Shown: one piece after another, positions 24,790 to 32,592 of the stretch
How positions within the stretch are numbered: the stretch's first letter is position 1
Layout of the letters: every line of letters starts with the position of its first letter
Source: an uncultured Clostridia bacterium
GTDB lineage: Bacteria; Bacillota; Clostridia; Oscillospirales; Oscillospiraceae
Direction: 5' to 3'
NCBI GenBank assembly: GCA_937890525.1
Contig: CALADI010000024.1
Span: 1 to 64,000, forward strand
Length of the DNA stretch: 64,000 nt
The notes under the pieces: generated by a model
The model's database searches: none
The model's input: the letters and a program-made list of their open reading frames with translations, nothing else
What the model was told of the DNA's origin: nothing
Translations under genes and position numbers: made by a program

Positions 24790-25344
24790 ATGACAACGAA
24801 ATGGAAAACCAGAGATCTCACCCTTAGCGCTATGTTTGCGGTGGTCATCGCCATTTGCTCGTGGATCAGCATCCCCATGGTCATCCCGGTGACCATGCAG
24901 ACCTTTGCTGTCTTTCTGGCGGTGGGCGTGCTGGGCGGCAGACGGGGCACCATGGCGGTGGCGGTCTACCTGCTGATGGGGCTGGTGGGATTGCCGGTGT
25001 TCTCCGGCTTTTCCGGGGGCGTTGGGGTCCTCGGCGGTGCGACGGGGGGCTATATCGTGGGATTTCTCCTGTCGGCGCTGGTGATGTGGGCGATGGAATC
25101 GGCATTCGGGCGCAGCACGGCGGCGCTGGCGGTGTCCATGGTGGTCGGACTTGTGGTGTGCTATTTCTTCGGAACGGTGTGGTACATGGCCGCCTATGCC
25201 GGGGAAACCGGAACGGCAGGGGTCTGGGGGGCGCTGTCCATGTGCGTACTGCCCTATGTGCTGCCGGATCTTGCCAAACTGGCACTGGCGCTGTCCATCC
25301 GTAACCGGCTGACCAAGGCGCTGAGATTGGAGACGCAGGAATGA
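24790..25344 (+). CDS. bioY: Biotin ECF transporter S component BioY
   Basis: 184 residues, six membrane helices. Characteristic BioY stretches are VIPVTMQTFAVFLAVGVLGGRRG, YLLMGLVGLPVFSGFSGG and GGATGGYIVGF. It binds biotin with high affinity and works with the shared ECF module, not encoded here. Start 24790 has AGGAGG seven bases upstream; 38 upstream codons are open but lie across the promoter. The DUF1284 gene overlaps its stop by four bases. Confidence 0.95.
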   Translation: MTTKWKTRDLTLSAMFAVVIAICSWISIPMVIPVTMQTFAVFLAVGVLGGRRGTMAVAVYLLMGLVGLPVFSGFSGGVGVLGGATGGYIVGFLLSALVMWAMESAFGRSTAALAVSMVVGLVVCYFFGTVWYMAAYAGETGTAGVWGALSMCVLPYVLPDLAKLALALSIRNRLTKALRLETQE

Positions 25345-25712
25345 AAGAAGTGATCTGCCTGCGCCCCCATCATGGCATGTGCCTTGCCTATTTCCGGGGC
25401 GAGGGGTACAGCGAAGGATTTACCGCCCACATGGCTTCGGTAAAGGCGGCGCTGGAGGCGGAAGCGTGGATCCGGGTGACGGCATCGGCGGATCGGATCT
25501 GCCAAGGCTGCCCCAACCGCCGGGGAACGGACTGCCTGACCCAAGAGAAGGTCTGCCGGTATGACCGGCAGGTTTTGGCGTTGTGCGGTCTGACGCCGGG
25601 GGAGGAAATGCCCTATGCCGACTTTGCTCAGATGGTTTACGGGAAGATCCTACAGCCGGGGCTGCGGGAAGAGATCTGCGGCGACTGTCAATGGAATTAC
25701 CTGTGCCGATAA
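25341..25712 (+). CDS. DUF1284 cysteine-rich protein
   Basis: 123 residues. Starts LRPHHGMCLAYFRGEGYSEGF, the signature of DUF1284, followed by CQGCPNR, CLTQEKVC and a C-terminal CGDCQWNYLC: about eight cysteines that look like an iron-sulfur or zinc site. Family function is unknown. Translation is coupled to bioY by an ATGA overlap, which suggests, but does not prove, a link with biotin use. Confidence 0.85.
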   Translation: MKEVICLRPHHGMCLAYFRGEGYSEGFTAHMASVKAALEAEAWIRVTASADRICQGCPNRRGTDCLTQEKVCRYDRQVLALCGLTPGEEMPYADFAQMVYGKILQPGLREEICGDCQWNYLCR

Positions 25713-25713
25713 A

Positions 25714-25750
25714 AAGAGCATCCGTGCCCATGGGGTACGGATGCTCTTTG
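25714..25750. terminator. Terminator between DUF1284 and the NifX-like gene
   Basis: 12-bp stem AAGAGCATCCGT/ACGGATGCTCTT (25714-25725 with 25737-25748) with an A-run on one side and TTTG on the other; serves converging transcripts. Confidence 0.88.
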
Positions 25751-25760
25751 CTGTTTTGGA

Positions 25761-26120
25761 TCAATGATTGCCGCACTCGCCTGCGTGCTGATGCTCGTGG
25801 CAGACAGAGCCGGTGGATACCAGCTCACCGGCAAGGAACGCCTGAACGGCGGCACGGGCATCCCCCTGTGCGCCGACGATGACCTGAACCCCACGCTCGT
25901 TGAAGATGTCCACAGCGCCGCCGCCCATACCACCGGCGATCACCACCTGTGCGCCGTGATCCGCCAGAAAATTGGGCAGGAAGCCGGGACGGTGACCGGG
26001 GTTGGGAACGCTCTGCTCAGAGAGAATCTTGCCATCCTGCGTGTCGAAGAAGATGAAGTTTTCACAATGGCCGAAATGACCTGCCACGGCGGTACCCATG
26101 GCTGCAACAGCGATTTTCAT
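25761..26120 (-). CDS. NifX/NifB-family metal-cluster-binding protein
   Basis: 119 residues of the dinitrogenase iron-molybdenum cofactor-binding fold. It starts MKIAVAAMGTAVAGHFGHCENF, where the GHFG/C motif is conserved in this family, has VIAGGMGGGAVDIF, and ends in a His/Cys-rich tail (CHEHQHAGECGNH) able to bind metal. No nitrogenase genes are present, so it probably handles another Fe-S or metal cluster. AAGGAG precedes ATG 26120. Last gene of the five-gene operon led by the DUF134 regulator. Confidence 0.88.
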   Translation of the reverse strand: MKIAVAAMGTAVAGHFGHCENFIFFDTQDGKILSEQSVPNPGHRPGFLPNFLADHGAQVVIAGGMGGGAVDIFNERGVQVIVGAQGDARAAVQAFLAGELVSTGSVCHEHQHAGECGNH

Positions 26121-26136
26121 GATATAAGACTCCTTT

Positions 26137-27009
26137 TCATGTATTGGATTCGGCAAGCAGACTGCTTGCGGATCGGTAAATTTGTTCCAGCGCCCGGGCG
26201 GCGGGGCAGTCCACCTGCGCCACCGAATAGCCGCCGTTCACCGCGGCGACCACCGCCGGATCGTAGGGGATCCGACCGAGGAAGGGAATCTGCTGCTCCC
26301 GGCAGTAATCCTCGATCAGCCCGGTGCAATGGGGATCGGTATCCCATTTGTTGACGCAGACCGCCAGCCGGGTCTGGAGCGTGGCAGCGGTACGAACCAA
26401 ACGCTTCAGGTCGCTGATGCCGGACAGGCTGGGTTCCGCTACCACCACGACCAGATCCACCCCGCTGATGGATGCGATCACCGGACAGCCGATGCCGGGG
26501 GAACCGTCGATGATGGCAAGGGACTCTTTCGGGGCGTGCTTCAGCATGGCCAGCTTCACCTCGGACACCAGCTTGCCGGAGTTTCCTCTGCCCATTTTCA
26601 GTGCAGCGGTGGAAAACACCTGTTCCCCAAGGTAAAGCTCCCGAATCCCGGCGGCATCGGGATGCAGCGCTACTGCATCCTCTGGGCATACATAGGCGCA
26701 GACACCGCAGCCCTCGCAGCTATATTCGTCCACAAGGCATTTGCCCTGAGACAGGTGCAGGGCATCAAACCGGCAGGCGGCGACGCATTTGCCGCAGCCT
26801 ATGCACTTGGCAGGATCTACCGAAGCCTTGTCCCCACCGTAGAATATATTCCTCTCCGGCTGGGTGGACGGGGGATTCACCAGATGGAGATTGGGGGCAT
26901 CCACATCGCAGTCTGCCACGGCGCAGGCGTGGGAGAAGTGGACGAATGCGGCGGCGGTGGTGGTTTTTCCCGTCCCGCCCTTGCCGCTGAGGATCAGCAT
27001 TCGCTTCAT
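26137..27009 (-). CDS. MinD-type ATPase with inserted two-cluster ferredoxin domain (copy 2)
   Basis: 290 residues. Deviant Walker A SGKGGTGKTT near residues 8-17, then a ferredoxin insertion at about 70-118 with two [4Fe-4S] motifs (CIGCGKCVAAC and CEGCGVCAYVC), then the rest of the MRP/MinD fold with DGSPGIGCP and VNKWDTD. These paired ATPases occur next to NifX-like proteins and DUF134 regulators in many anaerobes and are thought to handle metal clusters. ATG 27009 overlaps the upstream stop by four bases and has GGAGGG before it. Homologous to the neighbouring copy. Confidence 0.9.
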   Translation of the reverse strand: MKRMLILSGKGGTGKTTTAAAFVHFSHACAVADCDVDAPNLHLVNPPSTQPERNIFYGGDKASVDPAKCIGCGKCVAACRFDALHLSQGKCLVDEYSCEGCGVCAYVCPEDAVALHPDAAGIRELYLGEQVFSTAALKMGRGNSGKLVSEVKLAMLKHAPKESLAIIDGSPGIGCPVIASISGVDLVVVVAEPSLSGISDLKRLVRTAATLQTRLAVCVNKWDTDPHCTGLIEDYCREQQIPFLGRIPYDPAVVAAVNGGYSVAQVDCPAARALEQIYRSASSLLAESNT

Positions 27010-27836
27010 GGGCACATCCCTCCGATCTTGGTCATTAGCCCCCGGAAGAATTCCTCTGCCTGTGGGTATGTACGGCACAGCAGATCGCCGCCGCTGATGC
27101 TCCGGGCGATCCGGGGATCGTAGGGGATTTGAGCGAAGATGGGCAGGTTCTTGTCCCGACAGTAGTCCATGAGGGGGGCATAGGGGGCGTCCGCCTTGTT
27201 GATGACCACGCCGCAGGGCTTGCCGAACAGGCAGACCAGTTCGTGTACCATACGGAGATTATGGAAACCAAAGGCGGTGGGCTCTGCCACCAGCAGGCAG
27301 AAATCCGCGGCTTTGACACACTCCATCACCGAGCAGGCGCTGCCCGGCGGACAGTCGATGACCGTCAGATCCCCTTGGGCGAGCCCGAGGGCCTCGTGGA
27401 TGATGGGGACACCGGAGGCTTCCCCCGGGGCAAGCTCCCCGGTGATGACTTGCAGCGCATCCACATTTCCGATCTCCAGCGTGCCCACTTCCTTGGGCAC
27501 TTCGGTGACGGCTCCCTCCGGGCAGACCAGAGCGCAGCCGCCGCAGCTGTGGCAGACCTCCGGGAAGAGCATGGGGGCGCCCTTGAGATAAATCAGGGCG
27601 TGGAATCGGCAGAAATCCACACATTTTCGGCATCCGGTGCATTTTTCGGGATCAAAAGAGGGGAGGGGGACACACACGCTCTGGCGCTGCACCGATGCGG
27701 GGCGCAGGAAGATCCTGCCGTTGGGCTCCTCCACATCGCAATCGATATAGGTGCCGTGACCGGCGGCAGCCGCAAGATTAACGCTGAGCATGGTTTTCCC
27801 TGCGCCGCCCTTTCCGCTGAGCAGGGCGATCTTCAT
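27006..27836 (-). CDS. MinD-type ATPase with inserted two-cluster ferredoxin domain (copy 1)
   Basis: 276 residues. Walker A LSGKGGAGKTML at the N-terminus, ferredoxin insertion with CTGCRKCVDFC and CHSCGGCALVC at about 66-110, then DCPPGSACS (switch region) and INKADAPYAP. Same architecture as the next gene, so the two probably form a heterodimer. ATGA overlaps join it to both neighbours, implying coupled translation and fixed stoichiometry. Confidence 0.9.
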   Translation of the reverse strand: MKIALLSGKGGAGKTMLSVNLAAAAGHGTYIDCDVEEPNGRIFLRPASVQRQSVCVPLPSFDPEKCTGCRKCVDFCRFHALIYLKGAPMLFPEVCHSCGGCALVCPEGAVTEVPKEVGTLEIGNVDALQVITGELAPGEASGVPIIHEALGLAQGDLTVIDCPPGSACSVMECVKAADFCLLVAEPTAFGFHNLRMVHELVCLFGKPCGVVINKADAPYAPLMDYCRDKNLPIFAQIPYDPRIARSISGGDLLCRTYPQAEEFFRGLMTKIGGMCP

Positions 27837-28183
27837 CGGATCCCCTGATACCCTGCGTGGAAGTGGGTCAGTTCTTCCAGTTCATTCCGGGCAAATGCGT
27901 CCAGATTCTCCTGAGCAGAGCCGGGGCGGCTCTTATACAACCCGATGCCGGCGGCACGGAACACCTGAGCGGCGTTCTCCCCGCACCGGGGCGTGATGAG
28001 GTGGGTGATCTGCTGATCCACAAGGAACTGGGCGGCCAGCAGGCCTGCACCGGATTGGGACTGGGCGGCGGGGTTCTCAGAGATGGAAGAAGTGCCGTCG
28101 CAGACAAAGTAAAAATAGGGGGCACGGGCGAGGACGCAGCATACGCTGGTCTGATCCTCGTCCAGAGGTATGGCGATTTTCAT
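27833..28183 (-). CDS. NifX/NifB-family metal-cluster-binding protein (second copy)
   Basis: 116 residues: MKIAIPLDEDQTSVCCVL at the start, SGAGLLAAQFLVDQQITHLITPRCGENA in the middle, as in NifX-like proteins. It lacks the His-rich tail of the copy at 25761-26120. Start 28183 has AAAGGAGG seven bases upstream and overlaps the DUF134 stop by four bases. Second gene of the operon. Confidence 0.85.
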   Translation of the reverse strand: MKIAIPLDEDQTSVCCVLARAPYFYFVCDGTSSISENPAAQSQSGAGLLAAQFLVDQQITHLITPRCGENAAQVFRAAGIGLYKSRPGSAQENLDAFARNELEELTHFHAGYQGIR

Positions 28184-28554
28184 AGAGCATCCTCCTTTTG
28201 GGTGTGACAGCAGGCGCTGAGCCGCTTGCGGCAGCCACCGCAGCCGCAATGGGCACCGTCTCCGCTGCAAAGCTGGTAATCTCCGCCCTCAATGCGGATC
28301 CCCCGCCCTTCCACAAGGGCGTCCGCCAGCTTCTTCCGGGCGGCGGTGTAGATCTGCTGGACGGTGGTGCGGGCGATGTTCATGTACCGGCCGCAGTCCT
28401 CTTGGGAAAATCCTTGGTGATCGACAAGGCGGATGGTTTCATACTCATCCACGGTCATCACCACCGGGGGGCAGTCCGAAGCCGCATCCAGCGGGGCAAA
28501 CACCCGGACGGCGGGGAGCTGGCACACTTTTCTGCATTTTCTAGGTCGGGGCAT
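28180..28554 (-). CDS. DUF134-family DNA-binding regulator
   Basis: 124 residues: MPRPRKCRKVCQLP at the start, MTVDEYETIRLVDHQGFSQEDCGRYMNIARTTVQQIY as a sigma-70 region-4-like helix-turn-helix, and a cysteine-rich tail (CGCGGCRKRLSACC). This is the DUF134 pattern (PF02001), usually found with NifX-like proteins. The Cys tail could sense metal or redox state. Its gene is first in the operon and its promoter sits inside a 14-bp inverted repeat, so self-regulation is likely. GAGGTGA precedes ATG 28554. Confidence 0.9.
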   Translation of the reverse strand: MPRPRKCRKVCQLPAVRVFAPLDAASDCPPVVMTVDEYETIRLVDHQGFSQEDCGRYMNIARTTVQQIYTAARKKLADALVEGRGIRIEGGDYQLCSGDGAHCGCGGCRKRLSACCHTQKEDAL

Positions 28555-28573
28555 GGCGGTTCACCTCTTATTT

Positions 28574-28627
28574 TTGACATATGCCATTAACTGCTTTTAT
28601 TATAGGCTCATTTATGGCATATGTCAA
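28574..28627 (-). promoter_or_regulatory. Consensus promoter inside a 14-bp inverted-repeat operator
   Basis: Minus-strand TTGACA (28622-28627), 17-bp spacer, TATAAT (28599-28604): exact consensus. TTGACATATGCCAT at 28574-28587 is repeated inverted at 28614-28627. One arm covers the -35 and part of the spacer, the other lies just downstream of the expected start site. Binding of a dimer to both arms would block RNA polymerase. Confidence 0.88.
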
Positions 28628-28638
28628 TAACGGCCCGA

Positions 28639-28670
28639 TAAAAAACCTCTCCGCAGGGAAGTGCGGAGAG
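28639..28670 (-). terminator. Terminator of the second MATE gene
   Basis: 9-bp stem CTCTCCGCA/TGCGGAGAG (28647-28655 with 28662-28670), followed on the minus strand by GTTTTTTATC. Confidence 0.9.
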
Positions 28671-28677
28671 ATTTTGG

Positions 28678-30027
28678 TCATTTTTCTGCGGCAGGATCCG
28701 GAAGCGTATAGATGCTCCGGCGGTAGAACAGCAGGGACAGAACAGAGCCGACGCACCAGCCCACCGGCCATGCCAGCCAGATCCCGGTGCTGCCCATGCC
28801 CATTCCCAGAGAGAACACATAGGCCAGTACCACCCGCAGCACCAGATCGGTGAAGGTGGCGGCCATGAACTGCTTCATCATCCCGGCGCCCCGCAGGATC
28901 CCATCGCAGACCAGCTTCATGGCGGCGATGAAGTAGAAGGGGGCGAGGATCTTCAGAAATTCGATGCCTACCGTCATAGCTTCGCCGTTGGGCTGATCCA
29001 TGAATATGGACATCATGGTTCGCCCGGCGAAGAAGTAGAGTCCGACGATGGGGATGCAGATCACCCACACCAGCTTCAGCCCGGCGCGGAAGCCATCCCG
29101 CACCCGCTGATTTTTTCCGGCGCCCAGATTCTGGGCGGTGTAGTTGGAGATGCCGTTGCCCAGGGTGGTCATGGAGGAGATCACCAGATTGTTCAGCTTC
29201 ACCGATGCGCTGTAGCCGGCCATGACGCTGGAGCCGAAGGAGTTGATGACACCCTGGATCATGATGTTGCCCACAGAGATGAAACTCTGCTGCAAGGTGC
29301 TGGGGATGGCGATCAGGGCGATCCGCCCCAGCAGATCCCAAGAGAACAGGGGAGCTTTCTCGTGGGGGTGGATCTTGCCAAGGCGGCGGAGCATGACCGC
29401 CATGGCCAGTACGCAGCTTACCCCTTGGCACAGGAAGGTGGCCCATGCCACGCCTGCCACACCCATGTTGAATGCGGTGACGAACAGGATGTCCACGGCG
29501 ATGTTGGCGGTGGAAGAGATGGCAAGGAAGATGAAGGGGGTCTTGGAGTCCCCAAGGGCGGAGAAGACGCCGGTGGCGATGTTATAGTAGAACACAAAAG
29601 GCAGCCCCAGAATGTAGATATCCAGATACAGCCGGGAGTCAGCCATCACATTCTCCGGGGTGTGGATCAGATGCAGCAGGCTGCTGCACAGCAGCATTCC
29701 GCCTGCCATCAGGGCAAGGCACAGCACGCCCCCTGCGATCAAAGTGGTGGATACGGCGGTTTTCAGCTCCCGGTGCCGCCGGGCGCCGAACAGCTGGGAT
29801 ACGATCACCGAGCAGCCGATGTTGACGCCGAAGGCGAAGGCGAGGAAGATCAGGGTGACTTCATAGCTGTTGCCCACAGCGGCAAGGGCGTTTTCACCGA
29901 TGAACTTCCCGGCTACCAGACTGTCGGCGATGTTGTAAAGCTGCTGGAAAATGATGCTGCCGAACAGGGGCAGGCAGAATTTCCAGAGCACGGTTGAGGG
30001 TTTTCCTACGGTCAGATCTTGATTCAA
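28678..30027 (-). CDS. MATE-family efflux transporter (second)
   Basis: 449 residues, about 12 helices. Conserved MATE start LWKFCLPLFGSIIFQQLYNIADSLVAGKFIG and, later, PSTLQQSFISVGNIMIQGVIN. The start is taken as TTG 30027 (MNQDLTVGK) because GAGAGGTG lies six bases before it; a GTG nine bases upstream is the alternative, and an ATG at 30087 lacks a ribosome site and lies in the promoter region. It is a single-gene transcript divergent from the CDF gene. Confidence 0.9.
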   Translation of the reverse strand: MNQDLTVGKPSTVLWKFCLPLFGSIIFQQLYNIADSLVAGKFIGENALAAVGNSYEVTLIFLAFAFGVNIGCSVIVSQLFGARRHRELKTAVSTTLIAGGVLCLALMAGGMLLCSSLLHLIHTPENVMADSRLYLDIYILGLPFVFYYNIATGVFSALGDSKTPFIFLAISSTANIAVDILFVTAFNMGVAGVAWATFLCQGVSCVLAMAVMLRRLGKIHPHEKAPLFSWDLLGRIALIAIPSTLQQSFISVGNIMIQGVINSFGSSVMAGYSASVKLNNLVISSMTTLGNGISNYTAQNLGAGKNQRVRDGFRAGLKLVWVICIPIVGLYFFAGRTMMSIFMDQPNGEAMTVGIEFLKILAPFYFIAAMKLVCDGILRGAGMMKQFMAATFTDLVLRVVLAYVFSLGMGMGSTGIWLAWPVGWCVGSVLSLLFYRRSIYTLPDPAAEK

Positions 30028-30064
30028 TGCGGACACCTCTCTCTTTTCAATTTCGATCTTGTGT

Positions 30065-30093
30065 ATTATACTGCTGAGGAAAACCAATGTAAA
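30065..30093 (-). promoter_or_regulatory. Promoter of the second MATE gene
   Basis: Minus-strand TTTACA (30088-30093), 17-bp spacer, TATAAT (30065-30070). Confidence 0.8.
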
Positions 30094-30237
30094 CTGGCAA
30101 ACTCACAGGATATACAGGTATCTCGAAGCGAATTTAGATATATTTCACAAGGATGCCATCTCCGGTGCCACAAAGGGGTGGCTTTTTTGCAGGAATGCGC
30201 TATAATGTATAGATAACAACAAAAGGCTGGTTATATC

Positions 30238-31137
30238 ATGATCGGAGAAAAAAAGGAAAAACGGATCCTGCTGCTGTCTTTTGTGGCGGGTCTGCTGTTT
30301 GCGCTGGCGGAGTTGGGATTTGCAATTTACAGCCATTCCCAGTCGGCGCTGATGGACGCAGTTTACGATGCATCGGAGTTGATTTTCATTGCGCTGCTGC
30401 TGTTTCTGACCCCGCTGTTCCACAAGCCCATTTCTGAGAAGCATCCCTACGGCTTCTTCCAAGTGGAGTCGGTATTCCTCATCATCAAGGGATTCATGCT
30501 CATTGCCGTGACGGTGAGCGTGTCGGTGCAGGTCATTTCCTCGGCGCTGTCCGGTGGCAACCCGGTCAGCGGAACAGAGGTTTCGGCGTTCCAATGTGTG
30601 CTGGGCGTGGCCAGCGTGATCGTCTATTTCATCATGCGGCGGATGAACCGAAAGGTGTCCTCCCCCACGGTGGACGCCGAACTGCTGGGCTGGCGCATGG
30701 ATATCGGCTACAGCTTCGGTCTTTCGGCGGCGTATTTTGCCTCCATCTTTCTGGAGAAAACGCCGGCGGCGTTCCTTGCCCCCTACTTTGACCCCCTCGT
30801 AGCGGTGCTGGTGATGCTGTTCATGCTGCCCGAAAGCGTGAAGATGCTGTGGGACGCCATCAAGGATGTGTTCCTCTTCCCCCCGGAGGAGGAGACGGTG
30901 AACCGCATCAAAGAGATCTGCGGTCAGATCATGGAAGAGAATCACTTCGTGCCGAATTTCTATGACATCACCAGAACCGGCAGACGGCTGTGGGTGATGG
31001 TGTATTTCGACATTCCCGGATCCTGCCTGCAGGTGCGGGAACTGGAGCGGGTCAGCAAGGCGGTCACCGCCAAGCTGAATGAGGAGTTTGACAACTGCTT
31101 CTGCGAGCTGGTGCTGTCGCCGGAGACAGGGGAATAA
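30238..31137 (+). CDS. Cation diffusion facilitator (CDF) transporter
   Basis: 299 residues with about six helices and a C-terminal cytoplasmic domain (from about residue 205). The family motif in helix 2, SALMDAVYDASE, supplies the Asp pair of the metal site; the helix-5 region reads DAELLGWRMDIGYS; KHPYGFFQVES matches the HPYG(F/Y) loop after helix 2. CDF proteins export Zn, Mn, Fe or similar ions by proton exchange. DxxxD instead of HxxxD makes zinc specificity less certain. The upstream -10-like TATAAT (30201-30206) has no good -35. Confidence 0.85.
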   Translation: MIGEKKEKRILLLSFVAGLLFALAELGFAIYSHSQSALMDAVYDASELIFIALLLFLTPLFHKPISEKHPYGFFQVESVFLIIKGFMLIAVTVSVSVQVISSALSGGNPVSGTEVSAFQCVLGVASVIVYFIMRRMNRKVSSPTVDAELLGWRMDIGYSFGLSAAYFASIFLEKTPAAFLAPYFDPLVAVLVMLFMLPESVKMLWDAIKDVFLFPPEEETVNRIKEICGQIMEENHFVPNFYDITRTGRRLWVMVYFDIPGSCLQVRELERVSKAVTAKLNEEFDNCFCELVLSPETGE

Positions 31138-31138
31138 C

Positions 31139-31183
31139 GCATCGGAGCGGTCACAGATCAGGTGACCGCTCCGATGTGTTTTT
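31139..31183. terminator. Terminator between CDF gene and lgt
   Basis: 16-bp stem (31139-31154 with 31162-31177) followed by TTTTTC on the + strand. It overlaps the lgt 3' end. Confidence 0.88.
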
Positions 31184-31970
31184 CTGTTGGATGGCGCTTG
31201 GCGTCCATGTACCAAGTGACGGCGGAGATTCCGAATAAAACCACGGACAGGATCTGGGAAGTAGACAGCCCGAAAAGAAAGCCCCGGTAATCATCCCCCC
31301 GGAAGAACTCCAGCACGAAGCGGTACACCGGGTAGATCAGCAGGTAGAGCTGAAGCAGCCGCCCGGGCAGCTTGCCCCGCTCCAACAGATACAGCAGCAG
31401 GAAGAACAGCAGAAGATTCAAACATCCTTCCACAAGCTGAACGGGGAATCTGGGGATAAAATTTGCACCGGGAGCGGCAGAGAACCGATAGATGAAACCA
31501 TGACGCCACTCCACGCCATAGCAGCAGCCCGACAGAAAACAGCCCAGCCGCCCGATGGCATGGAACAAGGGGATAGCGGGGGCGGCGGTATCGGCATAAC
31601 GGCCGATGTCCAGCCGGCTGCGCCGGGCGTAGAGCCATGCGGCGAAAATGCCGCCGATGAGCCCGCCGTAAAAGACCGAGCCGCCGAAAATGAGAATGAG
31701 CCGGTTCAAAAGGTCAGACCAAGAGGAGATCTGGGACAGATTCTGCACAAGGTGGATGATATGAGGAAAATTGGTCACACCGTACAGCATATGCCCGCCG
31801 ATGACGGCGCCCAGCCCGGCAAAGAGCATCATATAGAGCATGTGGATCTCGTCCAAGCCTTTGCGGCGTGCTTGACGGTAGGTGAAGTACAGGATCAGCA
31901 GGATGCCAATCAGGGCGGTGATCATGTACACGGATATGGTTTTTCCAAAGAGAGTGAAATTGGGTATCAT
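31158..31970 (-). CDS. lgt: Prolipoprotein diacylglyceryl transferase
   Basis: 270 residues, about seven helices. Lgt landmarks: YMMLFAGLGAVIGGHMLYG, FGGSVFYGGLIGG (active-site loop) and the signature HAIGRLGCFLSGCCYG; late RFVLEFFRGD is also conserved. It attaches diacylglycerol to the lipobox Cys of prolipoproteins at the outer face of the membrane. ATG 31970 is chosen because GGAG is six bases upstream; an ATG six bases earlier lies too close. Sits downstream of the DUF4190 gene but separated by a terminator. Confidence 0.95.
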   Translation of the reverse strand: MIPNFTLFGKTISVYMITALIGILLILYFTYRQARRKGLDEIHMLYMMLFAGLGAVIGGHMLYGVTNFPHIIHLVQNLSQISSWSDLLNRLILIFGGSVFYGGLIGGIFAAWLYARRSRLDIGRYADTAAPAIPLFHAIGRLGCFLSGCCYGVEWRHGFIYRFSAAPGANFIPRFPVQLVEGCLNLLLFFLLLYLLERGKLPGRLLQLYLLIYPVYRFVLEFFRGDDYRGFLFGLSTSQILSVVLFGISAVTWYMDAKRHPTEKHIGAVT

Positions 31971-31980
31971 AGGCATCTCC

Positions 31981-32019
31981 AAAAAAGAACGCAGACACAA
32001 GGAACTCCCTGTGTCTGCG
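31981..32019 (-). terminator. Terminator of the DUF4190 gene
   Basis: 10-bp stem CGCAGACACA/TGTGTCTGCG (31990-31999 with 32010-32019), followed on the minus strand by TTCTTTTTT. Confidence 0.88.
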
Positions 32020-32035
32020 AAGGGTATCAATAGGA

Positions 32036-32359
32036 TCACATGGCTCCGGCAGCGGCGCCGACCATGCCCAGAGCACAGACCACGCACAGAACGCTCAGTA
32101 CGCCCATCACAACGCTGATGATGCCCAGAACCAGACCTGCAACGGCCATGCCGGTGGGCTCCTGATTTTCTTTGGCGGTCTTCATGGCCTTAGCGCCGAA
32201 CACGATACCGAGAACAGCCAGCACAAAGGTGAAATTCTGGACAACGGGAATAAAGGAACCGACAATGCCCAGAATACCGCACACCAGAGCGGCGATGGAC
32301 ATGCCCTTGGACTTGGGTTCGCCAGAAGGATTGGCAGGGGTGTTGAATTCTTCATTCAT
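32036..32359 (-). CDS. DUF4190 small membrane protein
   Basis: 107 residues: a Pro/Ser-rich cytoplasmic start (about 20 residues), then GMSIAALVCGILGIVGSFIPV and a second glycine-rich helix pair GMAVAGLVLGIISVVMGVLSV. The paired MSIAALVLGI-type segments define DUF4190, common in Firmicutes and of unknown function. AGGAGGG lies before ATG 32359. Transcribed alone. Confidence 0.85.
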   Translation of the reverse strand: MNEEFNTPANPSGEPKSKGMSIAALVCGILGIVGSFIPVVQNFTFVLAVLGIVFGAKAMKTAKENQEPTGMAVAGLVLGIISVVMGVLSVLCVVCALGMVGAAAGAM

Positions 32360-32394
32360 AGTGGAGCCCTCCTAATATTGTTTTGTATGGTCTG

Positions 32395-32423
32395 ATGTTA
32401 GCATAGCGTTCACAAAATGTCAA
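32395..32423 (-). promoter_or_regulatory. Promoter of the DUF4190 gene
   Basis: Minus-strand TTGACA (32418-32423), 17-bp spacer, TAACAT (32395-32400). Confidence 0.8.
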
Positions 32424-32501
32424 CATATTTTCGGTGTTTTCGACAGGATGCTCCTCCGATCCCGGCGGCGTTATGGTGCTGGAGTAAAAATCAGATTTAT
32501 T

Positions 32502-32530
32502 TTGACAGAACTCCGCAAAATAGCTATAAT
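32502..32530 (+). promoter_or_regulatory. Consensus promoter of the NSS transporter
   Basis: TTGACA (32502-32507), 17-bp spacer, TATAAT (32525-32530). A small hairpin (CCTAC...GTAGG, about 32541-32563) lies in the leader. Confidence 0.9.
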
Positions 32531-32592
32531 AATAGGAAAAACCTACACCCTGCGGCGGGGTAGGCAGATGAGAGAAGAGAGCGAGGAATACA

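Noticed and set aside
28574..28603. Promoter on the + strand (TTGACA-18-TATTAT) in the DUF134 operator
   Set aside because: It results from the symmetry of the inverted repeat; downstream on the + strand there are only minus-strand genes.
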